DNA from: an uncultured Acidimicrobiales bacterium
GTDB lineage: Bacteria; Actinomycetota; Acidimicrobiia; Acidimicrobiales; SZUA-35
Length of the DNA stretch: 34,725 nucleotides
Direction: 5' to 3'
Assembly: GCA_938021675.1 (NCBI GenBank)
Contig: CALIFY010000014.1
Coordinates: 1-34,725 of the forward strand
How positions within the stretch are numbered: position 1 is the first letter of the stretch; each line of letters begins with the position of its first letter. The notes beneath the pieces were generated by a model. That model searched no databases. It saw only the letters and a list, made by a program, of their open reading frames with translations, and was not told where the DNA came from. Shown one piece after another: positions 24,005 through 33,536 of the stretch. Made by a program: the position numbers and the translations under genes.

Positions 24005-26852
24005 AGGAGCAACTCAGGTTGCGGTCCCCGTGGGCGTTGTCGATTCGACCCACCGGACAGAAGTACTTATCGGCCGCCATGCCCGGAAGGGGAAACGCCG
24101 CCTGCTGTCTGCTGTATGGCCGGTCCCAGTCGGTGGCCGTTACCGTTTCGGCGGTATGTGGAGCGTGGCGAAGCACGCTGTCTTCGGCCGCCACGTTGCC
24201 GGCCACCACCTCATCGATTTCCGCCTTGATACCGATCATGGCGTCGCAGAATCGATCGAGTTCGCGGAGGCTCTCGGACTCGGTCGGCTCGATCATGAGT
24301 GTGCCAGGTACCGGGAACGACATCGTCGGGGCATGAAATCCATAGTCGGCGAGGCGCTTTGCCACGTCGTCGTTTGAAATCCCGCTAGCCGCTTCCAGCG
24401 GCCGAAGATCGATGATGCATTCGTGGGCTACCAACCCGTCGGGGCCGGCGTAAAGAATCGTGTAGTGGTCTTGCAGCCGATGGGCGACATAGTTGGCGGC
24501 CAAGACCGCGCCCTCGGTCGCCCGACGGAGCCCATCGGCCCCCATCATACGAATGTACATCCACGAGATGGGCAAGATCCCCGCCGACCCCCACGGTGCG
24601 GCCGAGACCGCGCCGTCGGTCATCGGTCCGGCCCCGGGGTGGAGTTCGGCTACCACGGGGTGACCGGGAAGGTACGGAGCGAGATGCTCGCCGACCGCCA
24701 GCGGACCAACGCCGGGCCCGCCCCCGCCGTGGGGGATGCAGAACGTTTTGTGAAGGTTGAGGTGGCTGACATCGGAGCCGAACCGGCCGGGCTTCGCCAC
24801 CCCGACCAATGCGTTGAGGTTTGCGCCGTCGGTGTACACCTGGCCACCGGCGTCGTGGATCATGGCGCAGACCTCGCCCACCGTAGCCTCGTAGACGCCG
24901 TGGGTAGACGGGTATGTGATCATCAGCGCCGCAAGACGGTCTGCGTGGGCATCAATTTTGGTTTGGAGGTCTTCGAGGTCGATGTTGCCTTGGTCGTCGC
25001 AGCCGACCACAACGACTTGAAGACCGGCCAGAACTGCCGATGCCGCATTTGTGCCATGGGCCGAAGCCGGGATGAGGCACACGTCGCGATCCGACTGGTC
25101 ATTGTCGGCGTGCCACAGTTTGATGGCCAACAGGCCGGCGTATTCGCCTTGGCTGCCGGCGTTTGGTTGCAGCGAGACGCTGTGGTATCCGGTGATTTCG
25201 GCTAGGGCATCGCTCAAGTCGCCGATGAGCTGCCGGTAGCCGACGGTTTGGTCCGACGGTGCGAAGGGGTGAATGTTGGCGAACTCGGGCCACGAAATCG
25301 GCTCCATCTCGGCCGCGGCGTTGAGTTTCATGGTGCAACTGCCGAGCGGGATCATGGTCCGGTCGAGGGCCAGGTCGCGGTCGGCCAGCCGGCGGAGCCA
25401 GCGAAGCATCTCGTGCTCGGTTCGATATCGATCGAAGTTCGGGTGGGTGAGGAACCGGCTGGTGCGCCGCATCGCCGATGGGATTCGGTCGTCTGGTTGG
25501 ACGGCGGGAAGCGAGGTGTGATCGCCGCCGAAAATATTGATCAGCGTGGCGACCAGGTCGTCCGTCGACGTCTCGTCGAGGGCCACCCCGACCCGGTCGG
25601 CGTCGACCAGCCGCAGGTTGATCCGCTGCTCTCGGGCCGTGGCCACCACTCGCTCGGCGTCGCCCGGAACCTCGACCGTGATCGTGTCGAAGTATGCGGC
25701 TGTCGTGGTCAGGCCGATGCCGTTCAGCGCCGTGGCCAAGGTGGCGGTCAAGCGATGAATTCTGCCGGCGATCTCGGTGAGACCGTCCGGTCCATGCCAG
25801 GCCGCATAGGCCGCGGCGACGTTTGCCAGCAGGGCCTGAGCGGTGCAGATATTCGACGTCGCCTTCTCCCGTCGTATGTGCTGTTCCCTGGTCTGAAGGG
25901 CCAGTCGGTACGCCGGAGCACCGGCTGAATCGACGGACACCCCGACCAGCCGACCCGGAAGCGACCGGGCCCGTGACGCGCTGGTAGCCATGAACCCGGC
26001 GTGAGGCCCTCCGAATCCCATCGGCACCCCGAACCGCTGCGCTGACCCGACCACCACGTCGGCTCCTAGTTCACCCGGAGGAGTGATGAGGCAGCAGGCC
26101 AGAAGGTCGGTAGATACGGCGACGAGACCATCGGCGGCGTGCACCGCATCGATGAGCGGTCCGATCTCGGCAAGGCGGCCAGATGAACCCGGTTGTGCCA
26201 CTAACACCCCGAAGTACTCTTCGGGCGAGGACAGGAGGTCGTCATGGGTTCCGATGGTGATGTCGATGCCGAGCGGCTCGGCCCGGGTGGCGACCACCGC
26301 GATGGTTTGAGGATGGCAGTCGGCGTCGACGAAGAAGCCGGTTCGTTTCGAGCGACCGATGCGGCGAAGCATCGTCATGGCCTCGGCCGCTGCTGTCGCT
26401 TCGTCGAGCATCGAGGCGTTGGCCATATCGCAGCCGGTGAGTTCGGCGACCATCGTTTGGAACGTCAGCAGCATCTCCAGTCGACCCTGACTGATCTCTG
26501 GCTGGTACGGCGTGTACGACGTGTACCAGGCCGGGTTCTCGATCATGTTCCGTCGAATCACCGGTGGCGTCACGCAGGCGTTCCACCCCGTGCCCAACAG
26601 CGAGGTGTACACCTCGTTCCGATCGGCGATGGTCCGGATCTCGGCCAACGCTTCGTGCTCGGTGAGCGAGGGAGCGAGGTCGAGTTGCCGATCATGGATC
26701 GACACCGGTACCGCTCGTTCGAGTAGATCGCTGGCTGAGGCGTAGCCAAGGTCGGCCAGCATCTTGCCCCGGTCGGCATCGCTGATACCGATGTGGCGAT
26801 CGGCGAATGCGTCGGTCGACGGCTGGGTGGTAGGACGGGCGGCGTTGTTCAT
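23979..26852 (-). CDS. gcvP: Glycine dehydrogenase (decarboxylating), P-protein
   Basis: A 957-residue, full-length single-chain P-protein of the glycine cleavage system: PLP-dependent decarboxylation of glycine with transfer of the aminomethyl group to lipoyl-GcvH. The N-terminal half has [33 protein letters not shown] and [14 protein letters not shown]; the C-terminal half has the cofactor lysine Lys702 in [19 protein letters not shown] and the glycine-rich loop after it. The start is ATG 26852 with AGGAG 5 nt upstream; the longer opening to 26927 overlaps gcvT and is not used. It follows gcvT by 26 nt in a riboswitch-controlled operon. gcvH and lpd are not in the window. Confidence 0.97.
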   Translation of the reverse strand: MNNAARPTTQPSTDAFADRHIGISDADRGKMLADLGYASASDLLERAVPVSIHDRQLDLAPSLTEHEALAEIRTIADRNEVYTSLLGTGWNACVTPPVIRRNMIENPAWYTSYTPYQPEISQGRLEMLLTFQTMVAELTGCDMANASMLDEATAAAEAMTMLRRIGRSKRTGFFVDADCHPQTIAVVATRAEPLGIDITIGTHDDLLSSPEEYFGVLVAQPGSSGRLAEIGPLIDAVHAADGLVAVSTDLLACCLITPPGELGADVVVGSAQRFGVPMGFGGPHAGFMATSASRARSLPGRLVGVSVDSAGAPAYRLALQTREQHIRREKATSNICTAQALLANVAAAYAAWHGPDGLTEIAGRIHRLTATLATALNGIGLTTTAAYFDTITVEVPGDAERVVATAREQRINLRLVDADRVGVALDETSTDDLVATLINIFGGDHTSLPAVQPDDRIPSAMRRTSRFLTHPNFDRYRTEHEMLRWLRRLADRDLALDRTMIPLGSCTMKLNAAAEMEPISWPEFANIHPFAPSDQTVGYRQLIGDLSDALAEITGYHSVSLQPNAGSQGEYAGLLAIKLWHADNDQSDRDVCLIPASAHGTNAASAVLAGLQVVVVGCDDQGNIDLEDLQTKIDAHADRLAALMITYPSTHGVYEATVGEVCAMIHDAGGQVYTDGANLNALVGVAKPGRFGSDVSHLNLHKTFCIPHGGGGPGVGPLAVGEHLAPYLPGHPVVAELHPGAGPMTDGAVSAAPWGSAGILPISWMYIRMMGADGLRRATEGAVLAANYVAHRLQDHYTILYAGPDGLVAHECIIDLRPLEAASGISNDDVAKRLADYGFHAPTMSFPVPGTLMIEPTESESLRELDRFCDAMIGIKAEIDEVVAGNVAAEDSVLRHAPHTAETVTATDWDRPYSRQQAAFPLPGMAADKYFCPVGRIDNAHGDRNLSCSCPPMTAYE

Positions 26853-26878
26853 GTCGGCTCCTGGCACGGTCGTGGCGA

Positions 26879-27997
26879 TCAGCGGCGATAGCGGTGAGGG
26901 TGAAACGGAATGTCGGCGATGGTGCATGGCACGTCTTTACCTCGGACGTCGGCCACGAGCGCGGTACCGGTGGTGGCGTCCTCAGGTCGTACATAGGCCA
27001 TGGCGACCGGCCGATCGACGCTGGGGCCGAAACCACCGCTCGACACGGTGCCAACGGTGGCGCCGTCGGAGTTGAGCAGCGCCGCGCTCGGCCGGACCGG
27101 CCGTTTGCCGTCTGGCAAGACACCGACCCGACGCCGTGATGGGCCGTCGGCTAGTTCGGCCAGGATCCGGTCGGCCCCCGGGAAGTCGGCCGTCGTTCGT
27201 CGACGTTTGGGGATAGTCCAGGCCAGATCGGCCTCGATCGGGCTGATGGTGTCATCGAGGTCGTTGCCGTAGAGGCAAAGCCCCGCTTCGAGTCGCAGGG
27301 TATCTCGGGCTCCAAGCCCCGCCGGTCGAACCCGGTCATCGGCGAGAAGTCGGCGGGCGAGGGCGTCGGCATGTTCAGCCGAAACGGCCAGTTCGACGCC
27401 GTCTTCTCCGGTGTACCCGGACCGGGTGGCCGAGATGGCCATGCCATCGATGGTGACCGAGCGGTGATCGAGGAAGACGGTATCGGTTAGCTCGCTGGCG
27501 CCTGCGTCGGCTACCACGGCAACCGCCTCCGGTCCTTGGAGTGCGAGAAGCGCCACATCGGTCCGTTCGATCACCTCTACTCCATCGAGACGGGAGCGGA
27601 GATGGTCGAGGTCGACCTGTCGTCGAGATGCGTTCACCACCAACGTCAACTCACCGGGAACGGCGGCGTTCACGACCATGAAATCATCGATCGTGCCGCC
27701 GGCGTCGGTCGTCAACAGTCCGTATCGCTGACGGTGTTCGGCCAGGGTTGTGACGCCGGCCGGGGTGACGGTCTCGAGAGCTGCGGCCGGGTCGCTACCT
27801 CGGATAGTGATCGTCGCCATGTGGGCGACGTCGAAGAGGGCAGCCGACGATCGGCACCACAGGTGTTCGGCGATCACCCCTTCATAGGAGATCGGCATGG
27901 CCCAGCCGGCGAACGGCACGAGCTTCGCGCCGAGTTCGGTGTGCAACGCATGGAGCGGCGTAGTGGCGGTGGTGTTCGGGAGTTGAGAGTCTTGCAT
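26879..27997 (-). CDS. gcvT: Aminomethyltransferase, T-protein
   Basis: A 372-residue T-protein of the glycine cleavage system. It takes the aminomethyl group from lipoyl-GcvH and makes 5,10-methylenetetrahydrofolate and ammonia. Seen are [17 protein letters not shown] near the start, the catalytic-region [13 protein letters not shown] (with the His-Met where most members have SHM), the folate-binding TGEDGVEL, and the late [14 protein letters not shown] and [21 protein letters not shown] segments. ATG 27997 has GAGG 7 nt upstream. It is the first gene behind the tandem glycine riboswitch and is followed by gcvP. Confidence 0.95.
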   Translation of the reverse strand: MQDSQLPNTTATTPLHALHTELGAKLVPFAGWAMPISYEGVIAEHLWCRSSAALFDVAHMATITIRGSDPAAALETVTPAGVTTLAEHRQRYGLLTTDAGGTIDDFMVVNAAVPGELTLVVNASRRQVDLDHLRSRLDGVEVIERTDVALLALQGPEAVAVVADAGASELTDTVFLDHRSVTIDGMAISATRSGYTGEDGVELAVSAEHADALARRLLADDRVRPAGLGARDTLRLEAGLCLYGNDLDDTISPIEADLAWTIPKRRRTTADFPGADRILAELADGPSRRRVGVLPDGKRPVRPSAALLNSDGATVGTVSSGGFGPSVDRPVAMAYVRPEDATTGTALVADVRGKDVPCTIADIPFHPHRYRR

Positions 27998-28000
27998 ATT

Positions 28001-28038
28001 GGCACCTCGGTAGCGACGCGGCTAGTCCGTTCGGTGCC
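28001..28038 (-). promoter_or_regulatory. Possible ribosome-binding-site sequester of gcvT
   Basis: On the transcript, GGCACC just after the second aptamer (28038-28033) is fully complementary to GGUGCC (28006-28001), which overlaps the GAGG ribosome binding site of gcvT. The 6-bp helix could hide the site in one riboswitch state, pointing to control of translation. This is an inference from complementarity alone. Confidence 0.35.
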
Positions 28039-28255
28039 CCCTCTGTCATTGGTACCTGAGAGATTTGGGCCGAATTGGCCGCTTCCCCTTCGGTGGACCG
28101 GTCCCTTCGATGGCCGAAGGGATTGGACGCTCTCCAGAGTGGTCGTGATCTTGCGATCAAGGTCGTGCGGTACCGGGTGCCTGAGAGATTCCGAGGCGGT
28201 TGCTCCTTCGGCGGACCAGCCCTTGCGGATGGGTCAACTCTCCCGCTCGACACTG
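28030..28255 (-). ncRNA. Tandem glycine riboswitch
   Basis: Two glycine aptamers lie in series in the gcvT leader. On the minus strand the first (about 28251-28171) has GGGAGAGTT, GCCGAAGGAGCAACC and AATCTCTCAGGCACC. The second (about 28140-28034) has TCTGGAGAGC, CACCGAAGGGGAAGC, AAATCTCTCAGGTACC and a closing GACAGAG. These are the conserved blocks of glycine-binding aptamers, joined by a short linker as in classic cooperative pairs. In most such leaders glycine turns the gcv operon on so that excess glycine is broken down. No intrinsic terminator is visible before gcvT. Confidence 0.95.
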
Positions 28256-28267
28256 CGACCGCCTAGA

Positions 28268-28295
28268 ACGCTAGCAGGCTGTGACCGGACGTCAA
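28268..28295 (-). promoter_or_regulatory. Candidate gcv operon promoter
   Basis: On the minus strand, TTGACG (28295-28290) and TAGCGT (28273-28268) are separated by 16 nt, a sigma-70-type arrangement with a strong -35 and a modest -10. The predicted start, near 28260, lies about 10 nt before the first aptamer, which is the expected geometry. Confidence 0.55.
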
Positions 28296-28342
28296 CCGTC
28301 GTGATTGTTCGGTCGCGCTCCGAACCAAGACGGGGTTGCCGG

Positions 28343-29245
28343 TCATCGAGCCCGCTGCCCCTCACCGAAAAGGTCGTCGAGGTTGGAGTCGATGGCTGGT
28401 ACCGGCCAAGGTTCGGCTTCGATACGGCTCAGCCAGCTCACCGATACGAGATCGTCGACGAGTGCAGCCGAGTCGGTTCCGCTCGGTTGATTCTTTTGCT
28501 CCCCCCAGCCGGTATCTATTCGGAAGGCGTCGGGTTCGCCGTCTTTCGCCACCAGCGTGGCTTCGGTCAACGCCCACGGTGGCCGACGACCGATCTCGGT
28601 CCACCGCCAGCCGGCGATCTCCTCGGTCGGTAGGTTTGGAACGTTGAGGTTGAGCACGGCGATGTCGTCGAGCGATTCGGATTCGAGAAGACCGCGAACG
28701 ACGTGAACCGCAACCTCGGCCGCCGAGTCCCACAGTTGGCGGCCGACCATGTCGTCGTAGTCGAACGTCGCCGTATCGTCGGTCGACGACCCCTCGGGTT
28801 CACCAGTCTCGGCAGCCATCGAGGGAAACTTCTGGCTCACCGCAACCCCGGGGATTCCGCTGTTCCGGCCGGTAAGGACCGCCCCGACCGTACCCGAGTG
28901 GTAGACGGCCCGACCGAGGTTGGCGCCGGGGTTGATACCGGAGACGATGACATCGGGTGTAGCCCCGAACGTACCCATTCTGGCGTAAAACACGCAAAGC
29001 CCGGGTGGGCCATTGATGCTCCAAGCCGCTTCCACCCCAGCGAATTCGTGGCCTCTGACCCGCCGAGCTTCGGTCTCGGCCAGATGGAGGGCGCCGATCG
29101 CCGCTCCGGCACCGGAGTATTCGCGGTCCGGTGCTACCACCGTCACGTCTCCAAGATCACACATCGCTCGCGACAGCCTATGAAGGCCGACCGAGTCGAT
29201 CCCATCATCGTTGGTGACGAGAATGGCCGGGCGCTGCGTACTCAT
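28343..29245 (-). CDS. surE: 5'/3'-nucleotidase SurE
   Basis: A 300-residue SurE-family metal-dependent phosphatase acting on nucleoside monophosphates, also linked to stationary-phase survival and damaged-protein repair in bacteria. The N-terminal NDDG (12-15) binds the metal; VVAPDREYSGAGAAI carries the conserved DxxxSG element; SGINPGANLGRAVYHSGTVGA is the second metal and phosphate loop (cited in part). Its last 50 residues are longer than in E. coli SurE. The start codon overlaps the stop of the upstream phosphotransferase gene (ATGA, 29242-29245), so the two are translationally coupled. Confidence 0.93.
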   Translation of the reverse strand: MSTQRPAILVTNDDGIDSVGLHRLSRAMCDLGDVTVVAPDREYSGAGAAIGALHLAETEARRVRGHEFAGVEAAWSINGPPGLCVFYARMGTFGATPDVIVSGINPGANLGRAVYHSGTVGAVLTGRNSGIPGVAVSQKFPSMAAETGEPEGSSTDDTATFDYDDMVGRQLWDSAAEVAVHVVRGLLESESLDDIAVLNLNVPNLPTEEIAGWRWTEIGRRPPWALTEATLVAKDGEPDAFRIDTGWGEQKNQPSGTDSAALVDDLVSVSWLSRIEAEPWPVPAIDSNLDDLFGEGQRAR

Positions 29246-30291
29246 TCGGACTCGAGCAGTCGGAGCGATTCGCTGGCCAGGCTCTCCACCTGGAGGCGGT
29301 ACAGCTCGGTATCCACCGACTCATCGACCATGACACCTTTCAAGTAGCGAGCGAGCACCCCTTCCACGATGGCCGCCAACCGCCAGTTCTGGAAGGCGCG
29401 GTAGTAGTTGATGCCGCTTACCTCAAATCCGGTCCGCTCGGCGTAGGCATCCACCAGCTCTTCCCTCGTGGTGAACCCGCCCCGCTCGGTCGGGTAATCG
29501 GTGGCGCCTCTGACGTGTTGCTCACCGGGTTGGACCCAGCTGTTGAGGACGTACCCGACGTCGGCTAGCACATCGCCGAGGGTGCACAGCTCCCAGTCGA
29601 GAACGGCGGAAACCGAGCCGTCGGCCGGGTCGCACAATAGGTTGCCCAGCCGGTAGTCACCATGGACCACACCGGTGTAACGCTGAGGTGGTTTGGCTTC
29701 GGAGAGCAGCGCGAACGCCTCGTCCATGGTTGGGAGTTCACGGGTTTTTGAACTCTCCCATTGGCTGTGCCATCGCTTGAGCTGCCGGTCGAGGTATGCC
29801 TCCTTGCGGCCGAGGTCGCCGAGCCCAATCTCGTCGGGGTCCACGGTGTGGAGATCGGCCAGAACCTCGATCGTCGAGTGTGAAACCGCACCCCGAAGCT
29901 GATGATCGGCAAACGATTCGTCGGCGATGTCGGCGTCGTGGAGTACCACACCGTCGACGTAGCTCATCACGTAGAACGGCGCGTCGTTGACCGTCGTATC
30001 TTCGCACAGCCCGAGCGCCGTCGGCACGGGCACCGATGTTTGACCAAATCCGGAAATGATGCGGTGCTCTCTTCCCATATCGTGGGCGGTCGCTAAGACT
30101 TCCCCGAGCGGTGGACGACGCAACACGAACCGTCGAGAGTCAGCGGCTACTACCTCGAAGGTCAAGTTCGAGTGGCCGCCGGTGATGAAGTTGAAGTCGA
30201 ACGGGGGAACAGCACCGTCGATGTTGGCCACAAGCCATTCGGTGACCGATGTCGGCCGGATGCCTTGGGGAGATTCCGATGAGGTGCTCAT
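29242..30291 (-). CDS. APH-family phosphotransferase (ACAD10/11-like)
   Basis: A 349-residue kinase-fold protein. It has the N-terminal lobe FITGGHSNLTFEV and RFVLRRPPLGEVLATAHDM, a pattern typical of the phosphotransferase family related to the N-terminal domain of acyl-CoA dehydrogenases 10/11. It also has the catalytic loop VVHGDYRLGNLL (Asp of HGD and Asn) and the metal-binding Asp of VLDWELCTLGD. Relatives phosphorylate 4-hydroxyacyl-CoAs; the substrate here is not known, and no acyl-CoA dehydrogenase is next to it. It is the first gene of a two-gene unit with surE. ATG 30291 has no good ribosome binding site. Confidence 0.88.
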   Translation of the reverse strand: MSTSSESPQGIRPTSVTEWLVANIDGAVPPFDFNFITGGHSNLTFEVVAADSRRFVLRRPPLGEVLATAHDMGREHRIISGFGQTSVPVPTALGLCEDTTVNDAPFYVMSYVDGVVLHDADIADESFADHQLRGAVSHSTIEVLADLHTVDPDEIGLGDLGRKEAYLDRQLKRWHSQWESSKTRELPTMDEAFALLSEAKPPQRYTGVVHGDYRLGNLLCDPADGSVSAVLDWELCTLGDVLADVGYVLNSWVQPGEQHVRGATDYPTERGGFTTREELVDAYAERTGFEVSGINYYRAFQNWRLAAIVEGVLARYLKGVMVDESVDTELYRLQVESLASESLRLLESE

Positions 30292-30370
30292 ATCCCGCTA
30301 TTAGTAGCCGATGAGGCTGTTGACCGAAAGCCGGGCTCGATGCTCGGTCCGGGGCGAAGTACCCTGACGT

Positions 30371-31816
30371 ATCGCTGCTCGCCTGCACAGCCTTCTGGTC
30401 GGGGTACTGGCCGTACTGGCCGTGGCCACCGGTTGCACCGGAAACGCTTCCTCCGATGAGGAGGAGACGTCGCCGACCACCGGCGAACAGGCCGACGAAG
30501 ACGGGTCCGAGAATCGCCCGGAGGACCGGGTCACCGAAGGCCCGGCCGCCGGTTTGCCGAACCCCGGTATTCCGTTCGATCGCCAGGATGGTCCTGGACC
30601 GACTCTCAGCGAGGCCGAGGCTGCCGAACGGGTCTCCGAACTCGGTGGGCAGCTGGCCATCGGTAACGGTCCAGAACTGGTGATCGTCAGACCGGACGGT
30701 GGCTCGCCGCTGGTTCTCGATGGATCGGAGTCGATCGTGGCCAGCCAGCCGACCTGGTCTCGCGATGGCACCCGCCTCGCCTGGAGCTCGGTAGCTGCGG
30801 ACCGTCAGGCTGTCCTGGTTCAGGACTTCAACGATGAGGGTTTACCCGATGGTGACCCGCTCGACGGCGATGCGTCCGGTCCGCCGGTCTTCTATCTTCA
30901 ATGGAGCGTCGACGACGACCGGCTGGCCTACCTGCGGGATGCCCCCGAAGGTGGCGCCGTCGAGACGGGAACCCTGGAGCCTGGAGCGTCGCTGGAACCG
31001 CAGGGGCAGGCGGCGCCGCTGTTTGTGTCTTGGGCACCGGTCGCGGATCGGCTGTTGGCCCACGTCGGCGATGGGACGCTCGGTTTGCTCGACCAGACAA
31101 AAGAACCGTCGGGTCTTCGCCCGTTGACAACCGGTGGTGGTGGGTTTTCGGCGCCGGCTTGGGTCGATGAGCGGACGGCGCTCGTCGTTCTCGACGGCGG
31201 GTTGACGTTGCTCGACGTCGAGACCGGCGACCAACGTCGCGTCCTCGAGTTGCCACCGCCAGTGCAGTTCGTCCTCAGCCCTGACCGTCAGCGCGTTGCG
31301 GTCCAAACGGCCGGAGATCGGATTATCGAAGCGAGTGCTCGGACCGACCTCGTCGACAGGTCGGCACTTGTCGTGATCGATTTGGCCACCGGGGAACAGA
31401 CGGTGGTGACGACCGAGCGAGCCGTGGCGTGGGAGTGGAGCCCCGACAGCGACAAGCTGGCCTGGCTCGGCCTTGGAACGGGAGCGATCCAGCCGGCTGC
31501 CCGTTGGCATTTCTGGTCGAGGTCGGGATCTCCGGTCGCGCCGAACTCGGTGGATTTTCTCATCCCACGGAAGGTTGGCCAGGCGTACCTTCCCTTCTTC
31601 GCTCAATATGCGCAGAGCGTGACCGGCTGGTCGCCAGACTCTTCGGCGTTCGCTTTCGCCGGGTCGGTACAGGAACTCGACGGTTTCGCCACCGGGGTGT
31701 GGATCCAGTTGGTCGACGAGACGGCGCCGCCGCTTCGAATCAGCCCTGGCGACTTCGTGACCTGGGGCTCCGGGCAAACTCCGCCACCTTCGGCCGGCGG
31801 CTCCTCGGCCGCATAG
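30371..31816 (+). CDS. Beta-propeller (TolB/PD40-like) lipoprotein with unusual start
   Basis: About 481 residues. A hydrophobic run (LLVGVLAVLAVATGC) with a lipobox ending at Cys22 marks a lipoprotein; after an acidic, disordered linker (about 23-90) the rest consists of repeated strands such as SQPTWSRDGTRLAWSS, FYLQWSVDDDRLAYL, VAWEWSPDSDKLAWLG and TGWSPDSSAFAFAG, the PD40/TolB propeller motif. Role: surface binding or cell-wall-associated sensing, not known. The frame is closed by TGA at 30365, and between it and GTG 30422 there is no ATG, GTG or TTG. GTG 30422 would lose the signal peptide, so translation probably begins at ATC 30371 or CTG 30383, or the sequence has an error here. It precedes the ECF sigma gene. 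Confidence 0.75.
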   Translation: MAARLHSLLVGVLAVLAVATGCTGNASSDEEETSPTTGEQADEDGSENRPEDRVTEGPAAGLPNPGIPFDRQDGPGPTLSEAEAAERVSELGGQLAIGNGPELVIVRPDGGSPLVLDGSESIVASQPTWSRDGTRLAWSSVAADRQAVLVQDFNDEGLPDGDPLDGDASGPPVFYLQWSVDDDRLAYLRDAPEGGAVETGTLEPGASLEPQGQAAPLFVSWAPVADRLLAHVGDGTLGLLDQTKEPSGLRPLTTGGGGFSAPAWVDERTALVVLDGGLTLLDVETGDQRRVLELPPPVQFVLSPDRQRVAVQTAGDRIIEASARTDLVDRSALVVIDLATGEQTVVTTERAVAWEWSPDSDKLAWLGLGTGAIQPAARWHFWSRSGSPVAPNSVDFLIPRKVGQAYLPFFAQYAQSVTGWSPDSSAFAFAGSVQELDGFATGVWIQLVDETAPPLRISPGDFVTWGSGQTPPPSAGGSSAA

Positions 31817-31974
31817 CGGTCAGGGTCCGCAGCTGTCTTCGGTGTTGGCAAGCCAGGGTGTGGGGCCGCCCGGTTCTCACTGGAATCAGGCGCTAGGGTC
31901 CTCGGCGTGAGGCGAACCGAATACGGCCCCGGCGGCGTATGTTTCCTGACCCAGTGCTTTCAGGGGAACCGGCC

Positions 31975-32604
31975 GTGGCCACTGCAACAATCGAGAAAAT
32001 CAAGATGACCGATATTCCGCCGGCCGAGGCGCGGTCGCGAGAGCTCTCACCAGAGGTGCTCGGCCGGTTTCACGAGGGTGATCTCGACGCTCTCGCCGCC
32101 GTATTCGACCGCTACGCCGGTCCGGTTACCGCCGTGGTGCGCAGGGTGATCCGCAACGAGGCCCAAGCTGAAGACGCCGTGCAAGAGACCTTCATGAAGG
32201 CTTGGCGGTCGGCGGCATCGTACGATCCGCAGCGACCACTTGGGTCGTGGCTTTTCACCATCGCCCATCGAACCGCTATCGATGTCGTTCGTCGAGAGGG
32301 CCGGCCAACGAGATCCGATCACGACGAGCTAACCGAGCAGGTTGCCGTCGATCTCGCCGTCGATGGGCCGGGTTTCGAAGCAACCTGGGAGGCGTGGGAG
32401 GTGCGGGTCGCCCTCGATCAACTTCCCGAAGATGAGCGAATGGTGATGCAGCTCTCCCACTACAACGGTCTCAGCCACCCTCAGATCGCGATGCACCTCG
32501 GCATACCGACCGGTACCGTCAAGTCGCGATCGTTTCGAGCCCACCGGCGACTGGTTGGGCTTCTCGAACACATCGTTGCCGAGGTCCCAGGAGGTGAGCG
32601 ATGA
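31975..32604 (+). CDS. ECF RNA polymerase sigma factor
   Basis: A 209-residue sigma-70 family factor with regions 2 and 4 only. Region 2 (about residues 30-100) contains VFDRYAGPVTAVVRRVI, QAEDAVQETFMKAW and YDPQRPLGSWLFTIAH, with the RTAIDVVRR end. Region 4 (about 140-198) contains LDQLPEDERMVMQLSHYNGL and the HTH GIPTGTVKSRSFRAHRRL. It directs transcription of an envelope-stress-type regulon. GTG 31975 is preferred because AGGGG lies 8 nt upstream; ATG 31939 and ATG 32005 are alternatives. The stop overlaps the anti-sigma start (ATGA, 32601-32604), the usual arrangement for a sigma/anti-sigma pair. Confidence 0.92.
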   Translation: MATATIEKIKMTDIPPAEARSRELSPEVLGRFHEGDLDALAAVFDRYAGPVTAVVRRVIRNEAQAEDAVQETFMKAWRSAASYDPQRPLGSWLFTIAHRTAIDVVRREGRPTRSDHDELTEQVAVDLAVDGPGFEATWEAWEVRVALDQLPEDERMVMQLSHYNGLSHPQIAMHLGIPTGTVKSRSFRAHRRLVGLLEHIVAEVPGGER

Positions 32605-33524
32605 CCGAGGATGCAGAGTGGGCCGGTTACCTCACCGGCGACTCCGACGGTCAAGATCTTCGTCCTGAGGGCCGTGAGGCGCTCGATCGGATTCGCGGCC
32701 AGCTTGGCGATGCCTCTACCTGGACGCCGGTGCCGGTCGACGCCCGGTCTCGGCTGCTGGCAGCCGCTGCGGCCGAAGCCGATTTGGTCGGCGATGCGAC
32801 TGGCGATGTGACCGGCGATGCGACCGGCGGTGATGAGCGTGAGGAGACGTCGGCTGCCGGAGGGCGTGCCGCGGACAGGCCGCGGCCGATTCCGCCGAGT
32901 CATCGATCGCGGCCGACGCCGGTCGAGTCGCCCTCGACGGATGAACCACCGTCGACAGTTCCGACCGAGCGGTCGGATCACGTTCTTGGAGATGAGTCGA
33001 CCACGGTCGTCGATTTCGATGACCGTCGGTCCCGCCGAACTCGGTCTCGGTTGTTCGGCACCGGCGCGGTCGTGGCTGCCGCCGCCGTGGTCGCCGTGGC
33101 CTTTTTTGCCGGCAATCGTCTGGCCGGGTCGGCCGGTTCTGGCCCCGAGGTGGCATCGACGTACCTGTTGGCGGCCACCGATCTCGATCCCGACGCCGTG
33201 GCCAGCGTCGATGTGAAGCCGACCGTTGCCGGTGTTGAGTTCGAGCTGACGGTGATGGGTCTCGACAACACCGAACCTCCGGACTACTACTCGGCATGGC
33301 TGATGAATGACGGCGGGGATACGGTGCCCCTCGGCTCTTTTCACTGGCGAGCCGGTGGCGTGCCAATCATCCTGTGGAGCGGTGTTGACAGCCCGGCATA
33401 CAACCGCTTCACCATCACCGCCCAGGTGCAGGGAGATGGAGGGGTGCGTAGCGACCGGGTTGTGTTGACGGGTGCTATCCCCGATCTCACCGCCCCAACG
33501 GACACCACAAACGACGGTGGTTGA
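32601..33524 (+). CDS. Membrane anti-sigma factor (RskA-like C-terminus)
   Basis: A 307-residue single-span protein. Its cytoplasmic N-terminus (1-150) is acidic and Pro/Ser-rich and should hold the sigma partner; no zinc-binding HxxxCxxC motif is visible. The membrane span is at about 151-172. The outer domain (about 180-300) has the YSAWLMNDGGDTVPLGSFHW pattern and a final LTGAIPD strand, as in anti-sigma-K type proteins. Translational coupling with the ECF sigma gene supports the role. A triple 12-bp repeat in the N-terminus encodes GDATGDVTGDAT. The gene is convergent with the lytic transglycosylase gene, 12 nt apart. Confidence 0.85.
   Translation: MTEDAEWAGYLTGDSDGQDLRPEGREALDRIRGQLGDASTWTPVPVDARSRLLAAAAAEADLVGDATGDVTGDATGGDEREETSAAGGRAADRPRPIPPSHRSRPTPVESPSTDEPPSTVPTERSDHVLGDESTTVVDFDDRRSRRTRSRLFGTGAVVAAAAVVAVAFFAGNRLAGSAGSGPEVASTYLLAATDLDPDAVASVDVKPTVAGVEFELTVMGLDNTEPPDYYSAWLMNDGGDTVPLGSFHWRAGGVPIILWSGVDSPAYNRFTITAQVQGDGGVRSDRVVLTGAIPDLTAPTDTTNDGG
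32790..32825 (+). repeat. Three 12-bp units in the anti-sigma gene
   Basis: GGCGATGCGACT, GGCGATGTGACC and GGCGATGCGACC lie head to tail and encode three GDxT units in the cytoplasmic part of the anti-sigma factor. The frame is preserved. Confidence 0.8.
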
Positions 33525-33536
33525 GCACCGGAACCG

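Noticed and set aside
25248-25928. 226-residue plus-strand open frame
   Set aside because: Antisense to gcvP, whose family assignment is certain.
30422-31816. Beta-propeller lipoprotein starting at GTG 30422
   Set aside because: This start would delete the hydrophobic signal core just before the lipobox cysteine, so it is unlikely to be the true start.
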